Origin: Roseiarcus sp963809245
Lineage (GTDB): Bacteria > Pseudomonadota > Alphaproteobacteria > Rhizobiales > Beijerinckiaceae
Assembly: GCA_963809245.1 (NCBI GenBank)
Contig: CAWEIU010000003.1
Coordinates: forward strand, 186,001-250,000
Direction: 5' to 3'
Length of the DNA: 64,000 bases
The translations under genes and the position numbers were made by a program. Positions 25,334-34,342 of this stretch are shown in pieces; position 1 is the stretch's first letter; each line of letters begins with the position of its first letter. The notes beneath the pieces are model-generated. The model had not been told where the DNA came from, ran no database searches, and saw only the letters and a program-made list of their open reading frames with translations.

Positions 25334-26107
25334 TTACTTCTCCGCGAACGCTTTTTCGATCACGTAATCGCCCGGCTCGCCGTGATTGCCCTCTTCGAAG
25401 CCGCGCTCGTCGAGAATGGCTCGGATGTCGGCCAGCATCGCGGGGCTGCCGCACAGCATGAACCGATCGTTCGCGCGGTCGATCGCCGGCAGGCCGAGGT
25501 CGTCGCTCAGCTTGCCGGAGCCGAGGAGCGCCGAAATGCGGCCCTGGTTGCGGAACGGCTCGCGCGTGATGGTCGGATAATAGCTCAGCTTGGCCTGCGC
25601 GCTCTCGCCGACGAATTCGTCGTTGGGCAATTCATTGCTGATGAAGTCGCCGTACGCTAGGTCGCTGACCCACCTGCAACCGTGGACGACGACCACCCGC
25701 TCGAAGCGATCGTAAGTCTCGGGATCCTTGATGATGCTGAGGTAGGGCGCGAGGCCGGTGCCGGTCCCGAGCAGAAAGAGGTTGCGCCCCTCCCTGAGGT
25801 TGTCGATCAGCAACGTGCCCGTCGGCTTGCGGCCGACGATGACCTCGTCGCCCACCTCGAGATGCTGGAGGCGAGACGTCAGCGGGCCGTCGGGCACCTT
25901 GATGCTGAAGAATTCGAGCTCTTCCTCGTAGTGCGCGCTCGCCAGCGAATAGGCCCGCAGCAACGGCCGGCCCTCATTCTCCAACCCCATCATGATGAAC
26001 TGGCCGCTGCGGAAGCGGAACGACGGCGCGCGGGTGGTGCGGAAGCTGAACAGACGGTCTGTCCAATGACGGACGCTGACGACACTTTCCCGGTTGAAGT
26101 TGCTCAT
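25334..26107 (-). CDS. fpr: Ferredoxin--NADP reductase
   Basis: FAD-containing reductase of the bacterial subclass that exchanges electrons between NADP(H) and ferredoxin or flavodoxin. The 257 residues show RSGQFIMMGL, the FAD motif LLRAYSLAS, FSIKVPDGPLTSRLQHL, the NADP site LLGTGTGLAPYLSIIKDPE, and MLCGSPAMLADIRAIL; the C-terminus is EKAFAEK. It may supply electrons to Rieske or ferredoxin-dependent enzymes elsewhere in the window, but it is not adjacent to them. Confidence 0.93.
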   Translation of the reverse strand: MSNFNRESVVSVRHWTDRLFSFRTTRAPSFRFRSGQFIMMGLENEGRPLLRAYSLASAHYEEELEFFSIKVPDGPLTSRLQHLEVGDEVIVGRKPTGTLLIDNLREGRNLFLLGTGTGLAPYLSIIKDPETYDRFERVVVVHGCRWVSDLAYGDFISNELPNDEFVGESAQAKLSYYPTITREPFRNQGRISALLGSGKLSDDLGLPAIDRANDRFMLCGSPAMLADIRAILDERGFEEGNHGEPGDYVIEKAFAEK

Positions 26108-26210
26108 TGACGGCAAGGTCCCAATTGCAAACAGGCCGGCTCGCATGGGAGCGCCGCCAGCCAAAACTTCTCGCCAGCAAAACCATGGGATGACTTCGGG
26201 CGCAAGGTTT

Positions 26211-26225
26211 TTGTGCAACGCACAA
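26211..26225. promoter_or_regulatory. Inverted repeat TTGTGC-AAC-GCACAA
   Basis: Perfect 6-bp arms with a 3-bp spacer, about 105 bp upstream of fpr and 106 bp downstream of the MFS gene, both read on the minus strand. It may be an operator for fpr or a weak terminator of the MFS gene. Confidence 0.35.
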
Positions 26226-26330
26226 GATTGCAGGCGCTTGGCGCTGCGTTTCCTTCGGTCGATGATTGTGGCTGGTCACCAGATGATTACGAGCAGGCGC
26301 TGACGCGTTGCACGAGCGGTCGAGGTCTCC

Positions 26331-27569
26331 TCAAACGGTCGAAGCCGCTGTACCTGGCGAAGGGGTGCGGCATCTCAGATACAGCCACCCGACCACCGCG
26401 AAATTGAGGGCGTTCCAGAGCGTCCCATTCAGGAAAGCGGCGCGATAGGAGGACGTCAGGTCGTAGATGAGGCCGGAGCCGTAGCCGCCGAGCGCCATGC
26501 CGAAAATCGTCGCCGAGACGACGAGCCCGATCTTCGCCCCCGCCTCGCGCGGCGGCAGCAGCTCGCGGCAAATGACGGCGTACATGGGCACGATGCCGCC
26601 CTGGAAGAGGCCGAACACGCCCGACACGATGAACAACGCCGTCAGCCCGTCGAAGCGCAGGTAGAGCAGCAGCGCCACGCCCTGCATGAAGGAGCCGAGC
26701 AGCAGCGTTGGAATTGCGCCGATGGCGTCGGCGACAAAGCCCGAGCCGATCCGCGAGACGATGCCGAGGACGAGCATCAGCGACAGCATCTCGGCGCCGC
26801 GCGCCGGGCCGTAGCCGAGATCGCCGCAATAGGCGACGATGTGAACTTGCGGCATCGACATTGCGACGCAACACCCGACCCCGGCGACCATGAGCAGCGC
26901 CACCAGCAGCCGCGGCGAGAGGCCGACGTCGGCGCGGGCGGCGCGCACCGCCTGCTCCGCTTCAGCCATCGTCGCCGCAGAGGGCCGCCGCCGCATCAGG
27001 AGGGAGAGCGGCACAACGCAGGCGGCCACCGCGACGCCGATCGCGGCGTAGGTCGCTCGCCAGCCGATCAGCGGCATGGCGAAATTCATCGCCAACGGCC
27101 ACAGGGCGCCGGCAAGATAGTTTCCCGACGCCACCACCACGACGGCAAGTCCGCGGCGTTTAACGAACCAATGCGAGATATCCGCCATCATGGGCGCGAA
27201 GCCCGCTCCCGTCCCGACGCCGATCAGCAGGCCGTGCGCCGCGATGAACACAACGAGATTGGGCGCGTAGCCCGCAATGACGAAACCGCCGCCGAGCGCC
27301 AATCCGGAGATGATGAGCGGCATGGCGATTCCGACCCGGTCCGCCATCCGCCCCATGACGATCGTGCCCACGGCGAAGCCCGCCATCGTGAAGGCGTAGG
27401 GCAGCGAGGCCAAGGACCTGTCGACGCCAAAAGCGGCTTGCGCGCTCGGCAGCACGACGATGACAGCCCACATGCCGGCGCCGAGCAGCGTTCCAATCAG
27501 AAGCGAGAGCGCCAGCCGCCAAAGCGCGTAGGGGCCATCGGGGCGGTAAGGGTCGAGCGGCAGATTCAT
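26331..27569 (-). CDS. MFS transporter
   Basis: A 412-residue major facilitator with 12 predicted membrane helices. The motif-A-like loop after TM2 reads GTIVMGRMADRVGIAMP, and the second-half equivalent is GSGFVADAIGAIPTLLLG. It resembles the oxalate/formate-antiporter-like or monocarboxylate-type bacterial MFS members (GGGFVIAGYAPNLVVFI, GTGAGFAPMMADISHWF). The start is ATG at MNLPLDPYRP. Upstream on the opposite strand is a DsbA-like gene. Confidence 0.85.
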   Translation of the reverse strand: MNLPLDPYRPDGPYALWRLALSLLIGTLLGAGMWAVIVVLPSAQAAFGVDRSLASLPYAFTMAGFAVGTIVMGRMADRVGIAMPLIISGLALGGGFVIAGYAPNLVVFIAAHGLLIGVGTGAGFAPMMADISHWFVKRRGLAVVVVASGNYLAGALWPLAMNFAMPLIGWRATYAAIGVAVAACVVPLSLLMRRRPSAATMAEAEQAVRAARADVGLSPRLLVALLMVAGVGCCVAMSMPQVHIVAYCGDLGYGPARGAEMLSLMLVLGIVSRIGSGFVADAIGAIPTLLLGSFMQGVALLLYLRFDGLTALFIVSGVFGLFQGGIVPMYAVICRELLPPREAGAKIGLVVSATIFGMALGGYGSGLIYDLTSSYRAAFLNGTLWNALNFAVVGWLYLRCRTPSPGTAASTV

Positions 27570-27714
27570 CGAGCGAAACTGCTGAAACCGGCTCCGAATA
27601 GCAAGCGCCAGCGCGGATAAGTATGCTAGACAGTCGCCAAATCGGCCGCCCGCCATGAATCCGCCATTGGGCTCGGATCAGACGTCGGCCGTACTCGTCG
27701 CCCAGGAGACCGCC

Positions 27715-28488
27715 ATGAAGGGAAGTTTCGCCGCCTGTTTCGCTGGAGCCCTCGCGCTCGGCGCCCTCGCCGCGCCGATCGGCGCCGCCGCGGCGGACGA
27801 ATTCTCGCCCGCTCAGAAGCAGGAGCTCGGCTCCTTCATCAAGGACTATCTCGTCAACAATCCGGATGTCCTCAAAGCGGCGATCCAGGCGCTCGACAAG
27901 CACGACAAGGAAGTTGCCGAAGCCGAGCAGCAGAAGGTCGTCGGCGACAACTCCAGCGCGCTGTTCTCGTCGAAATTCCAGGCCAATGTCGGCAATCCCA
28001 ACGGCTCGGCGACCCTGGTCGAGTTCTTCGACTATAATTGCCATTACTGCAAAGGCGCCCTGCCCGACATGGCGCGCCTGATGAAGGACGATCCCAACCT
28101 CCATGTCGTCCTGAAGGATTTCCCGGTGCTCGGGCCGGGCTCGGTTGAAGCCGCCAAGGTGGCGAGCGCCGCGCGCAACCAGTTGCCGGGCGAGCGCTTC
28201 TGGCAGTTCCACAACAAGCTGCTGGGCATGCATGGGCCGGTCGGCAAGGAGCAGGCGCTCGCCGTCGCCCGCGAAATGGGCCTCGACATGGATCGGCTCA
28301 ACAAGGACATGGAGAGCCCGGAAATCGTCGCCGGCCTGCAGGAAGTGATGAGCATGGCGGATTCGCTGCAGATCAACGGCACTCCCTCCTTCGTGGTCGG
28401 CCAAGAGGTCGTCGTCGGGGCGGTCGGCTACGACCAGCTCAAGGAAAAGATCGACGCCGTCCATAAGTGCGGCCACAGCGTCTGCTAG
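27715..28488 (+). CDS. DsbA-family thiol oxidoreductase, exported
   Basis: A 257-residue periplasmic thioredoxin-fold protein. It has a signal peptide (MKGSFAACFAGALALGALAA), an N-terminal helical extension, then FFDYNCHYCKGALPDM with a C-x2-C active site (CHYC), and the cis-Pro loop NGTPSFVVG. This arrangement is close to ScsC/Com1-type DsbA proteins of alphaproteobacteria. CAGGAGA precedes the ATG. It likely catalyses disulfide formation or isomerisation in the periplasm. Confidence 0.88.
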   Translation: MKGSFAACFAGALALGALAAPIGAAAADEFSPAQKQELGSFIKDYLVNNPDVLKAAIQALDKHDKEVAEAEQQKVVGDNSSALFSSKFQANVGNPNGSATLVEFFDYNCHYCKGALPDMARLMKDDPNLHVVLKDFPVLGPGSVEAAKVASAARNQLPGERFWQFHNKLLGMHGPVGKEQALAVAREMGLDMDRLNKDMESPEIVAGLQEVMSMADSLQINGTPSFVVGQEVVVGAVGYDQLKEKIDAVHKCGHSVC

Positions 28489-28910
28489 CGCCACTCGCGG
28501 GTCATGCGCGCGAAGAGCGCGCGGCCTGGCGGCGCAGGCGCTGGCGCTTCGTTATGAGAGGCCAGTTGCAGCCGCCTGCCCCCGCCCTCGCGGGGGGTGA
28601 CAGGAGACGGCCGCGGGTCGGTTTCAGCGCAGCGCGCTAGTGTACCAGCCGTTGCAGCAGGCGGTGACAGCTTCCCGCGAAGCCATCCGAGCGCAGGGTC
28701 GATGCAGGCCCTTCGAGACAATTGACGCCGTTCTTGCCTCAACTATTGCATTTACAGCGCCTTTACCACGCGAACAGTCGGACCCCATAGGTCGAATTCG
28801 ACGGTATCAAATTAACCTCGGCGCAATAGCCTGCCCGTAGATTGCGTTCCATTCCGAGCGGCAACGAAGATTCGCCGGAACGCCTTTTAAATCGGAGCAG
28901 GAGCAAAGTA
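28489..28910. other. Intergenic region before the Flp pilin gene
   Basis: Holds a GC-rich dispersed hairpin (28575-28604) near the DsbA-like gene and then a less GC-rich stretch presumably carrying the pilin promoter. TTGACG at 28722-28727 followed after 16 bp by TATTGC is a weak candidate. No small RNA gene could be recognised. Confidence 0.4.
28575..28604. repeat. Dispersed GC-rich hairpin repeat
   Basis: CCTGCCCCCG...CGGGGGGTGACAGG: an imperfect palindrome of the same design as 45054-45086 (CCTGTCGCCCC/GGGGCGACAGG), with the left arm shortened by about three bases. Confidence 0.45.
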
Positions 28911-29075
28911 ATGATCAAGTCCATGAAGAGCTTCATTGCCAACGAGTCCGGCGCCACCGCGATCGAATACGCACTGATCGCTTCGCTGATCGCCGTCGCC
29001 ATCATCGGTGCTTTGACAACCCTCGGCGGCAAGCTGAGCAGCGAGTTCGCCGAGGTCAGCGGCGCGCTTAAGTAA
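28911..29075 (+). CDS. Flp-family type IVb pilin
   Basis: A 54-residue prepilin-like protein: a short basic leader MIKSMKSFIANESG, then the conserved G-A-T-A-I-E-Y-A-L-I-A hydrophobic helix with the Glu at mature position 5, and a short C-terminus. Flp pilins are cleaved by TadV/CpaA after the Gly and assembled by the Tad/Cpa machinery for surface attachment. GGAGCAGGAGC precedes the ATG, and a strong terminator follows. None of the tad/cpa genes is in the window. Confidence 0.9.
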   Translation: MIKSMKSFIANESGATAIEYALIASLIAVAIIGALTTLGGKLSSEFAEVSGALK

Positions 29076-29106
29076 GCCGAAACGGCTTCAGAACCTCGAC
29101 GTCTGC

Positions 29107-29137
29107 GCCGGCGGGCCCTTCCCGCCGGCTTTTTTTT
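29107..29137 (+). terminator. Rho-independent terminator after the pilin gene
   Basis: Perfect 9-bp stem GCCGGCGGG/CCCGCCGGC with a 5-nt loop directly followed by eight T. The best intrinsic terminator in the window, it makes the pilin gene a single transcript. Confidence 0.92.
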
Positions 29138-29245
29138 GCTCGCACGGTCCCCCGCCTCCGCCAAGACACGAATCGCCGATTGGGTTATGGGATGAACGTC
29201 CCCCTCAAGGGGAAGTCGATATTCCGGAGCTGAGAGGCCCTTTCC

Positions 29246-30082
29246 TTGACCGCTTTCCAAGCCGTCGTCATGGCCGTCCTGCAGGGCGTGACCGAGCTCT
29301 TCCCGATCAGCAGCCTTGGCCACGCCGTCATCCTGCCGCGTCTGCTCGGCTGGTCGATCGACCAAAAGGCTCCCGATTTCCTGCCCTATCTCGTCGTCAT
29401 GCATCTCGGCACGGCGACGGCGCTGTTCGTCTTCTTCTGGCGCGACTGGCTCGCCTTCCTGCGCTCGCTCATCAGCCAGTCGGGGCCGCGCTCGGTCGCC
29501 GACCGGCGCATCTTCCTCTACGTCGTGCTGGCGACCATTCCGGCGGTGCTGGTCGGCTTTCTCTTCGAGAGAAAGCTCGGCGAGGCGTTCGGCACGCCGG
29601 CGATCGCCGCGTTCTTTCTCATCGCCAACGGCTTCGTCCTCTATTTCTGCGACCGGATCGGCGGCGAGGGGGTCGGCGTCCTCGGCCAGTTGAACTGGAA
29701 GGGAGCGCTGGCGATCGGCGTCGCGCAATGCTTCGCCCTCATTCCCGGTTTCTCGCGGTCCGGCCTGACCATCGCGGCCGGCGTGGTCGCCGGCCTCCGG
29801 CACGAGGACGCGGCCCGCTTCTCCTTCCTGATGGCGACGCCGATCATCGTCGGCGCGACGGTGCTCGAGGCCCCCAAGCTGCTGCGCCAGGGCGCGACCC
29901 TGGGTGGGCCCGCGATCCTTTCCGGCGTCGTCGCAGGCGTCGTCGCCTATGCGAGCCTCGTCTTCCTGATGCGCTATTTCCACAAGCACGAGTTCGAGGC
30001 GATGCGGCCGTTCTCGTACTATTGCGCGGCGGCGGGGCTCATCAGCCTCGCGGCAATGGTGTTCCTGCGCAGCTCGACCTAG
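29246..30082 (+). CDS. uppP: Undecaprenyl-diphosphatase
   Basis: Membrane enzyme of the BacA type that recycles undecaprenyl pyrophosphate to the monophosphate for peptidoglycan and other glycans. The 278 residues carry both family motifs in slightly variant form: GVTELFPISSLGHAVI (usually ...SSTGH) and PGFSRSGLTIAAG. About eight membrane helices are visible. It starts at a TTG, with GAGCTGAGAGG upstream. Confidence 0.9.
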   Translation: MTAFQAVVMAVLQGVTELFPISSLGHAVILPRLLGWSIDQKAPDFLPYLVVMHLGTATALFVFFWRDWLAFLRSLISQSGPRSVADRRIFLYVVLATIPAVLVGFLFERKLGEAFGTPAIAAFFLIANGFVLYFCDRIGGEGVGVLGQLNWKGALAIGVAQCFALIPGFSRSGLTIAAGVVAGLRHEDAARFSFLMATPIIVGATVLEAPKLLRQGATLGGPAILSGVVAGVVAYASLVFLMRYFHKHEFEAMRPFSYYCAAAGLISLAAMVFLRSST

Positions 30083-30155
30083 GCGTCCCGCCTCGCAAAC
30101 CTATATGATCCCTGCGAGAAGCGTCGGGCCCGACGCTTCGGTGGAAAGGTTTGCG

Positions 30156-30968
30156 ATGACGGACGCCGTGATGCCGGCGGTGCTGTCGCAAGAGGAGCTC
30201 GACGAACTCCAGTTCGCCGTGCGCTGTCTCGAGGGCGACAGTTTCGCCTCGCGCGCGACACGATTGATCGGCCGCCAGGCCGAAGCGTTGGCCCGCGCGC
30301 TGCCCGGCTCGGCCCGCAGGGCGGTCGCCACTGCAACGGAGCGGGCGGTGAGGGTCGCGCTGCGCGTCGCCCTGCACACGATCGACAAGGATTCGCCCGC
30401 CAAAGCGGCGCGCGGCTTGCACAAGGCGGCGGCGGCGGCGTCCGGCGCAATCGGCGGCGCCTTCGGCCTCGCTTCGATGGCGATCGAATTGCCGATCTCG
30501 ACGACGATCCTGCTGCGCTCGATCGCCGAGATTGCGCGCGAGGAGGGTGAGGATCTGGGGCGCCCTGAGGCGGCGCTCGCCTGTGTGGAAGTGTTCGCCC
30601 TCGGCGGCCCAGAGGCCGGCGAAGCGGCGATCGAGGGGAGTTATTTCGCCGCCCGCAGCGCCCTCGCCCGCTCCGTCAGCGACGGCGCGCGCTTTTTCGC
30701 TCATCGCGGCGTCGTCAGCGAGACGGCCCCGGCGCTGGTGCGGCTGATCGCCCAGATCGCCGGCCGCTTCGGCGTCGTTGTGAGCGAGAAGCTCGCCGCG
30801 CAGGCCGTGCCGATCATCGGCGCCCTCGGCGGCGCCACCCTCAACGTCGCTTTCGCCGAGCATTTTCAGACCGTGGCGCGGGGCCACTTCATCGTGCGCC
30901 GGCTCGAACGCCGCCACGGCGAAGACGCCGTGCGGTTCGAGTATCAGCGCCTCCGCAACCAGCTCTGA
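30156..30968 (+). CDS. EcsC-family protein
   Basis: A 270-residue protein of the EcsC family, named after a gene of a Bacillus exporter operon but of unknown biochemical role. Recognisable segments are the long glycine/alanine-rich SGAIGGAFGLASMAIELPISTTILLRSIAEIAREEGED and ALGGATLNVAFAEHFQTVARGHFIVRRLER. The ATG with GGAAAGG upstream is preferred. It shares a strand with uppP, 73 bp apart. Confidence 0.82.
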   Translation: MTDAVMPAVLSQEELDELQFAVRCLEGDSFASRATRLIGRQAEALARALPGSARRAVATATERAVRVALRVALHTIDKDSPAKAARGLHKAAAAASGAIGGAFGLASMAIELPISTTILLRSIAEIAREEGEDLGRPEAALACVEVFALGGPEAGEAAIEGSYFAARSALARSVSDGARFFAHRGVVSETAPALVRLIAQIAGRFGVVVSEKLAAQAVPIIGALGGATLNVAFAEHFQTVARGHFIVRRLERRHGEDAVRFEYQRLRNQL

Positions 30969-31053
30969 CGCGTTGCCTGCAAAGCCTCGATCGCGTAACC
31001 ATGCGCGCGGAAGAGCGACGCGAAACGCGCGCCGGAAAATCGGGGAAGGTCAT

Positions 31054-31975
31054 ATGGAAACGCCGGTATTCGAGGTCCTGGACGAACGCTTCCGCAAGCT
31101 CGCGCTTCAGAACGTCCATCTCGACAAGCTCTACACGGGGTGCCGCTGGGCCGAAGGGCCGGCCTATCTGGCGGCGGGCCGCTACCTTGTCTGGTCCGAC
31201 ATCCCCAACGACCGCCTGTTGCGCTACGACGAGACCAGCGGAGCCGTGTCCGTCTTCCTGTCGCCCGCGAATAATCACAACGGCCACACGGTCGACCGCC
31301 ACGGTCGCCTCGTCTCGTGCGAACATCGCGGCCGCTGCATTTCTCGTATCGAGCACGACGGCTCGCGGCGCGTGCTCGCCGACCGTTTCGAGGGCAAGCG
31401 CCTCAACTCGCCCAACGACGCCGTCGTGAAGTCGGACGAGTTCGATCTGGTTCACCGATCCGAGCTACGGCATCGATTCCGATTACGAAGGCGACGCCGC
31501 CCCACAGGAGATCGGCGCCAGCAACGTCTACCGCATCGATCCCTCGAGCGGCGCGGTGACCGCGGTCGCGACCGACTTCGTCAAGCCAAACGGCCTCGCC
31601 TTCTCGCCCGACGAGAAGCGGCTCTACATCGCCGACACCGGCGCGACCCATGTGCCGAACGGCCCGCGCCACATCAGGGTTGCAGAGGTCTCGGCCGACG
31701 GTCGCTCGCTCGGTCCGGCGAAGCTGTTCGCGACCTGCGCGGCCGGCTTGTTCGACGGCTTCCGGGTCGACACGAACGGCAACGTCTGGGCCTCGACAGC
31801 CGACGGCGTGCACGTCTTTGCGCCTGATGGAACGCTGCTCGGCAAGGTCCACGTGCCGGAAGTCGTCGCCAACGTCTGCTTCGGCGGCCCCAAGCGCAAC
31901 CGGCTCTACATCACCGCGACAACGTCGCTATACGCCATCTACGTCAACGCGCGCGGCGCAAGCTGGCCGGACTGA
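31054..31975 (+). CDS. SMP-30/gluconolactonase-family protein, frameshifted
   Basis: A metal-dependent lactonase-like beta-propeller that would open sugar lactones. The start METPVFEVLDERFRKLAL follows GGGGAAGG; metal-site residues appear as RWAEGPAY (Glu35) and NSPNDAVVKSD (Asn121, Asp122). At codon 129 one extra base (the A at 31439 in GACGAGTTCGATC) shifts the frame. Removing it gives the expected D-G-S-I-W-F, then the SYGIDSDYEG to FDGFRVDTNG to YAIYVNARGASWPD remainder in a continuous frame, for a product of about 306 residues. As written, translation runs off into an arginine-rich tail. It is either a pseudogene or a sequencing error. Confidence 0.85.
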
Positions 31976-31990
31976 GACGGCCAGGGGCCG

Positions 31991-32845
31991 CTAAGCGTTT
32001 CGCAGTCGGTCGGCGCTGCTGAGAATCACGCTCATCAGCGCCGCGGCGACCCCGTGGCGTTGTCCGGGGCCGATGACGACAAACTCGATCTCGGCGAGTT
32101 CCGGAAGGTAGCGGGACGTCGGCAAGGCGGCGAGGCCCGGCGGCAAGAGGCGCGCGGAGTGAGCCGCGACGCCCAGCCCCGCCCGCGCGGCCGCGCAGAG
32201 GCCGCTCAGGCTTCCGCTGATGCAGGCGACGCGCCAGCTCCGGCCGGCGCGCTCGAGCGCGTCGAGCGCGAGAACCCGGGAAATGCTCGGCGGCGGATAG
32301 AGCACGAGCGGCAGCGGCTGTTGCGGGTCTGGGCGGATCCCGGGACGGCCTATCCAGGCCAGCGGCTCCCGCCATGCGAGCTGCCCGCGCGTGTCGCCGG
32401 AGCGCCGCTTGACGAAGATCACGTCGAGCTCGCCCGCGTCGAACCGTTCGTAGAGGACGCCGCTCAGGCCGACCGTCAGCTCCAGGTCGACCGAGGCGTG
32501 CCGCTGCGCAAATTCTGTCAGCACCTCCTGCAGGCCGGATAGAACAAAATCCTCCGACGCGCCGAACCGGATACGCCCGCGCAGGTCCGAGCCGGCCAGA
32601 AAACGGTCGATCCGCTCATTGGCGTCGAGCACACGCCGCGCGAGGTCGAGCAGCGCGTCGCCATCGGGGGTCGGCGCCACTGAATGGGTGTCCCGCGCGA
32701 AGAGACGCCGATGCACCGTCTCCTCCAGCCGCTTCACGTGCTGGCTCACGGTGGACTGTCGCAGGCCGAGCCGCTGCGCCGCCGCGGTGAAGCTTCTCGT
32801 CTCCGCGACCGCGACGAAGGATTTCAGAAGGTCCGGGTCCAGCAT
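31991..32845 (-). CDS. LysR-family transcriptional regulator
   Basis: A 284-residue LTTR with the winged helix-turn-helix at residues 1-60 (LLKSFVAVAETRSFTAAAQRLGLRQSTVSQHVKRLEE) and an effector-binding domain. It is divergent from the BASS-family transporter with 120 bp between them and repeated half-sites in that space, so it probably controls that transporter. The effector is unknown. It ends 16 bp after the convergent gluconolactonase stop. Confidence 0.88.
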   Translation of the reverse strand: MLDPDLLKSFVAVAETRSFTAAAQRLGLRQSTVSQHVKRLEETVHRRLFARDTHSVAPTPDGDALLDLARRVLDANERIDRFLAGSDLRGRIRFGASEDFVLSGLQEVLTEFAQRHASVDLELTVGLSGVLYERFDAGELDVIFVKRRSGDTRGQLAWREPLAWIGRPGIRPDPQQPLPLVLYPPPSISRVLALDALERAGRSWRVACISGSLSGLCAAARAGLGVAAHSARLLPPGLAALPTSRYLPELAEIEFVVIGPGQRHGVAAALMSVILSSADRLRNA

Positions 32846-32885
32846 CGCAGCGCCTTTTGGTTATCACGACTCATGCCGACTGTTA

Positions 32886-32961
32886 TCGGAAATATTCAGA
32901 TCCATAATTTCCGACTGTGGCGTATTTTCGTGGCGCTTGCTGCTCAAGCGGAATCGGAAAT
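32886..32961. promoter_or_regulatory. Operator array: three TCGGAAAT half-sites
   Basis: TCGGAAAT (32886-32893) and its complement ATTTCCGA (32907-32914) form an inverted repeat with a 13-bp spacer that also contains a T-N11-A LysR box. A third half-site TCGGAAAT lies at 32954-32961, 5 bp before the transporter ATG. The position between divergent LysR and target fits an LTTR recognition and activation site. Confidence 0.55.
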
Positions 32962-32965
32962 CATC

Positions 32966-33997
32966 ATGGCCTTTCGCTCGCTCCTCTCCCGGCTCCCGAT
33001 CGACCCCTACCTCCTGGTGCTGATGGGAACCGTGGCGTTCGCCGCCGTCGTCCCTGCGCGGGGAGCGGGCGCGCCGATCGTCGACGGCGCGGTGTACGGC
33101 GCGGTCGCCCTGCTGTTCTTCCTCTACGGCGCGCGGCTGTCGCCGCAGGCGGTCGTCTCCGGGATCGCCGACTGGCGCCTGCAGTCGCTCATCCTCGCCA
33201 GCACCTTCGTCCTGTTTCCGGCGATCGGCCTGGCGCTGACCGCGATCGTTCGGCCTTTCCTGGCGCCGGAGCTGTCGCTCGGGCTGATGTTCGTCTGCGT
33301 GCTGCCCTCGACCGTGCAATCGTCGATCGCCTTCACTTCGATCGCGCGCGGCAACGTGCCGGCGGCCTTGTGCGCTGCATCCGCCTCAAACCTCGCCGGG
33401 ATGGTTCTCACGCCCGCTCTGGTCGCGTTGCTCTTGAACGCCCATGGCGCGGGATTCAGCATGAAGGCGCTGGAGGATATCGGGCTGCAACTGCTGCTCC
33501 CCTTCGCAGCCGGACAGCTCGTGCGCCCGTTCATCGGGGAATGGCTCGCCCGCCATAAGACGATCACCTCCATCGTCGACCGCGGCTCCATTCTCGTCGT
33601 CGTCTACGCCGCCTTCAGCGCCGGGATGGTCGCGGGGATCTGGTCGCAGCTCAGCCCCGAAAGCCTCGGCGCCGTCCTCGGATTGGATCTGGCGATGCTG
33701 TTCATGGTGCTGACCCTCACCACGCTGATCTGCCGTGCATTGGGCTTTTCGACCGCCGACGAGATCGCGATCGTGTTCTGCGGCTCCAAGAAGAGCATGG
33801 CCGCCGGCATCCCGATGGCCAATATCCTGTTTCCCGGCCATGCGGTCGGTTTGATCGTCTTGCCGCTGATGCTGTTCCACCAGGCGCAGCTTTTCGCCTG
33901 CGCCACCCTCGCGCGCCGCTATGCGAAGCGCGCGAGCAAAGCAGAGTCCGCGCCGGCGACCGATCCCGCGCTGGCGGCCGGGCGCGCAAGCTCGTAG
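32966..33997 (+). CDS. Bile acid:sodium symporter (BASS) family transporter
   Basis: A 343-residue, roughly ten-helix membrane transporter of the BASS/YfeH group, which moves organic anions with sodium. Family hallmarks: FFLYGARLSPQAVVSG, CVLPSTVQSSIAFTSIARGN, ASASNLAGMVLTPALV, and FCGSKKSMAAGIPMANILFPG. The ATG is used because it directly follows the third operator half-site and an RBS-like GGAAATC. A LysR regulator is divergent. Together with the locus on the right it may supply an alternative uptake route; its cargo is unknown. Confidence 0.88.
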   Translation: MAFRSLLSRLPIDPYLLVLMGTVAFAAVVPARGAGAPIVDGAVYGAVALLFFLYGARLSPQAVVSGIADWRLQSLILASTFVLFPAIGLALTAIVRPFLAPELSLGLMFVCVLPSTVQSSIAFTSIARGNVPAALCAASASNLAGMVLTPALVALLLNAHGAGFSMKALEDIGLQLLLPFAAGQLVRPFIGEWLARHKTITSIVDRGSILVVVYAAFSAGMVAGIWSQLSPESLGAVLGLDLAMLFMVLTLTTLICRALGFSTADEIAIVFCGSKKSMAAGIPMANILFPGHAVGLIVLPLMLFHQAQLFACATLARRYAKRASKAESAPATDPALAAGRASS

Positions 33998-34010
33998 GAT
34001 CTCGGCCGCG

Positions 34011-34328
34011 TCAGCTCAGTCGCAGCAACACGCGGGGCCCCTCCACCTTCACCGGGTAGGTCTTGAGGTCGACACAGACCGGCGCGCCTTTCGCCGCGCC
34101 GGTCGTGAAGTCGAACCGGCCGTTGTGCAACGGGCATTCGATGATCGAGCCCATCACGAAGCCTTCGGCCAGATGCGCCTCCTCATGCGTGCACAAGCCG
34201 TCGGTGGCGAAGTAGCGGTCGTCGTCGGTGCGGTAGATCGCGAAGGTTCGCCCGTCGTGATCGAAGCGCATGACGTCCTCAGGATCGATCGCTTCGAGGG
34301 CGCATGCGTCGATCCAAGTCTCGGCCAT
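34011..34328 (-). CDS. MocE-type Rieske [2Fe-2S] ferredoxin
   Basis: A 105-residue soluble Rieske protein. Cluster ligands are C46-T-H48 (DGLCTHEEAHLAEG) and C65-P-L-H68 (ECPLHNGRFDF). The start MAETWIDACALEAIDPEDVMRF resembles MocE, the ferredoxin that with the MocD oxygenase and a reductase demethylates the rhizopine 3-O-methyl-scyllo-inosamine in rhizobia. It begins 15 bp after the desaturase-type gene stop on the same strand. A matching reductase (MocF) is not adjacent; a general ferredoxin-NADP reductase lies about 8 kb to the left. Confidence 0.85.
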   Translation of the reverse strand: MAETWIDACALEAIDPEDVMRFDHDGRTFAIYRTDDDRYFATDGLCTHEEAHLAEGFVMGSIIECPLHNGRFDFTTGAAKGAPVCVDLKTYPVKVEGPRVLLRLS

Positions 34329-34342
34329 GACGTTTCCCTTTT

